This document shows positions 4,671-5,295 of a stretch of 5,295 nucleotides of DNA, one piece after another (position 1 is the stretch's first letter; every line of letters begins with the position of its first letter). The DNA is from Solirubrobacterales bacterium 70-9 (GTDB lineage Bacteria > Actinomycetota > Thermoleophilia > Solirubrobacterales > 70-9). A program made the position numbers and the translations under genes. The notes under the pieces are model-generated. The model did not search any database and had not been told where the DNA came from. It saw nothing but the letters and a program-made list of their open reading frames with translations. The stretch spans positions 48,992 to 54,286 of the forward strand of contig MKSH01000002.1 of assembly GCA_001898095.1 (NCBI GenBank), given 5' to 3'.

Positions 4671-5295
4671 CTAATCCACCGGCGCGCCGAGGACGGCAGC
4701 AAGGAAACGGGAGGCGTCCTGGGGAATGGAGTCGAGCTGGAGCTGGGAGACCGCCAGACGGTTCACCGCCTCCCAGGCCGGCGCGGGGGTGGTGTAGATC
4801 GCCTTCAGGGCTCCGAACGCGGCTTCCCAATTCTGAGTCGAGTAGCCAAAGCAGAGGGCAAGCGTGCCCGGCTCGATATGAAGGCGCGGGCCCTCCTGCC
4901 GAACGACATTGGCGAGACCACCCGGGCTCGCGGCGGCACTGTTCTCTGCTTCGCTGACCTCTAACCCCGGCCGGCCCGTCAGAAGCTCGAGAGCGAAACG
5001 GTCGGCTGCGTCCTCCTCCTCATCGGCCGGCTCGAGGGCACCTTCCGGGGGATCGATGTTGACGATTGCCTCGCCAGGCGAGAGGTGATCGAGACCGATG
5101 TGCCCCATCTCGTGTGCAAGGTAGAAAGCGACCGGAGCCGGATATTCGGAATCCCGGCCGAGCAGGATGGCCGACCGATCACCGACCCTCACGGTCATCG
5201 CGGCCATCCTCTTGGCGGGCCAGGGGAAAACCCGCAGGTAGATGACCGGGATCCCGACCCCCCAGCACACGGTGAGCAGGCTCGGCAGATCGACG
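4671..5295 (-). CDS. ImmA/IrrE-family zinc metallopeptidase (N-terminus beyond window)
   Basis: The frame is open to the right edge, giving 208 visible residues; GTG 5270 is internal, since the conserved segment VDLPSLLT and then CWGVGIPVIYL continue upstream of it. Seen: the zinc site HEMGH (bases 5100-5114) in the context FYLAHEMGHIGLDHL, and the downstream EEEDAADRFALELL whose glutamate would be the third ligand. This is the M78/COG2856 layout shared by ImmA, which cleaves the ICEBs1 repressor ImmR, and IrrE/DdrO-type damage-response proteases. Members frequently carry or neighbour an XRE helix-turn-helix repressor; one may lie off the right edge. The C-terminal 110 residues, after a Glu/Asp-rich linker, are not recognised. 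It forms an operon with the PIN gene and probably controls it by cleaving a repressor or antitoxin (inference). Confidence 0.82.
   Translation of the reverse strand, partial: VDLPSLLTVCWGVGIPVIYLRVFPWPAKRMAAMTVRVGDRSAILLGRDSEYPAPVAFYLAHEMGHIGLDHLSPGEAIVNIDPPEGALEPADEEEDAADRFALELLTGRPGLEVSEAENSAAASPGGLANVVRQEGPRLHIEPGTLALCFGYSTQNWEAAFGALKAIYTTPAPAWEAVNRLAVSQLQLDSIPQDASRFLAAVLGAPVD

Noticed and set aside
4255..4830. A 191-residue minus-strand frame overlapping both peptidase and PIN genes
   Set aside because: Its arginine- and proline-rich composition is typical of an out-of-frame reading of GC-rich coding DNA.
4380..4964. A 194-residue plus-strand open frame
   Set aside because: It lies antisense to the PIN and peptidase genes, whose motifs are clear; long shadow frames are expected in GC-rich DNA.

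Overview
The window comes from a high-GC bacterium. Codon third positions in every real gene are dominated by G and C, and GTG and TTG starts are used alongside ATG. The phylum cannot be fixed from the sequence alone; a high-GC actinobacterium or proteobacterium would fit. The content is that of an accessory or defence-rich island: a restriction-modification type DNA methylase, a truncated tRNA that looks like an integration site, and two small operons of rare, defence-like genes. No transposase, integrase, rRNA or CRISPR array is visible.

Left third (1-1695, minus strand): a DNA adenine methyltransferase of the gamma class (M.TaqI / Eco57I / BsuBI-PstI-like) runs off the left edge. It shows motif X (around HYPPP), motif I (DPACGAGA) and the catalytic NPPYG. 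Its reading frame continues with a coding signature upstream of an in-frame TGA at 1462-1464, so the original N-terminus may be cut off by a nonsense codon, with a restart at 1410/1413 behind a good ribosome binding site.

Middle (about 1696-2520): mostly non-coding. It holds a 47-base 3' half of a tRNA-Ala(CGC) without its 5' half (1983-2029, minus strand), best read as an attachment site. On both sides lie matching short repeats (TTCGGGCACT at 1886 and 2143; GATATGCG-type repeats, three in tandem 10 bases apart, and one inverted copy) that resemble integrase arm sites. The orientation of the tRNA fragment places the inserted element to its right. A 44-residue cysteine-rich mini-protein lies at 2243-2377 (minus strand).

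Right half (2521-5295): two operons converge, their stop codons 6 bases apart. The plus-strand pair is a 298-residue SAM-fold enzyme related to the branched-chain polyamine synthase (BpsA/DUF43) C-terminal domain but with an amino-methyltransferase-like NPPW motif, followed with a 4-base GTGA overlap by an unrecognised 191-residue protein with a WGYGGNTCHP motif. The minus-strand pair is an ImmA/IrrE-type zinc peptidase (HEMGH; 5' end beyond the window) followed by a PIN-domain protein in the same reading frame, separated by one TAG and six codons. The pairing of a regulated protease with a PIN nuclease suggests a toxin-antitoxin or damage-triggered module. Whether the two convergent operons form one system is a hypothesis.
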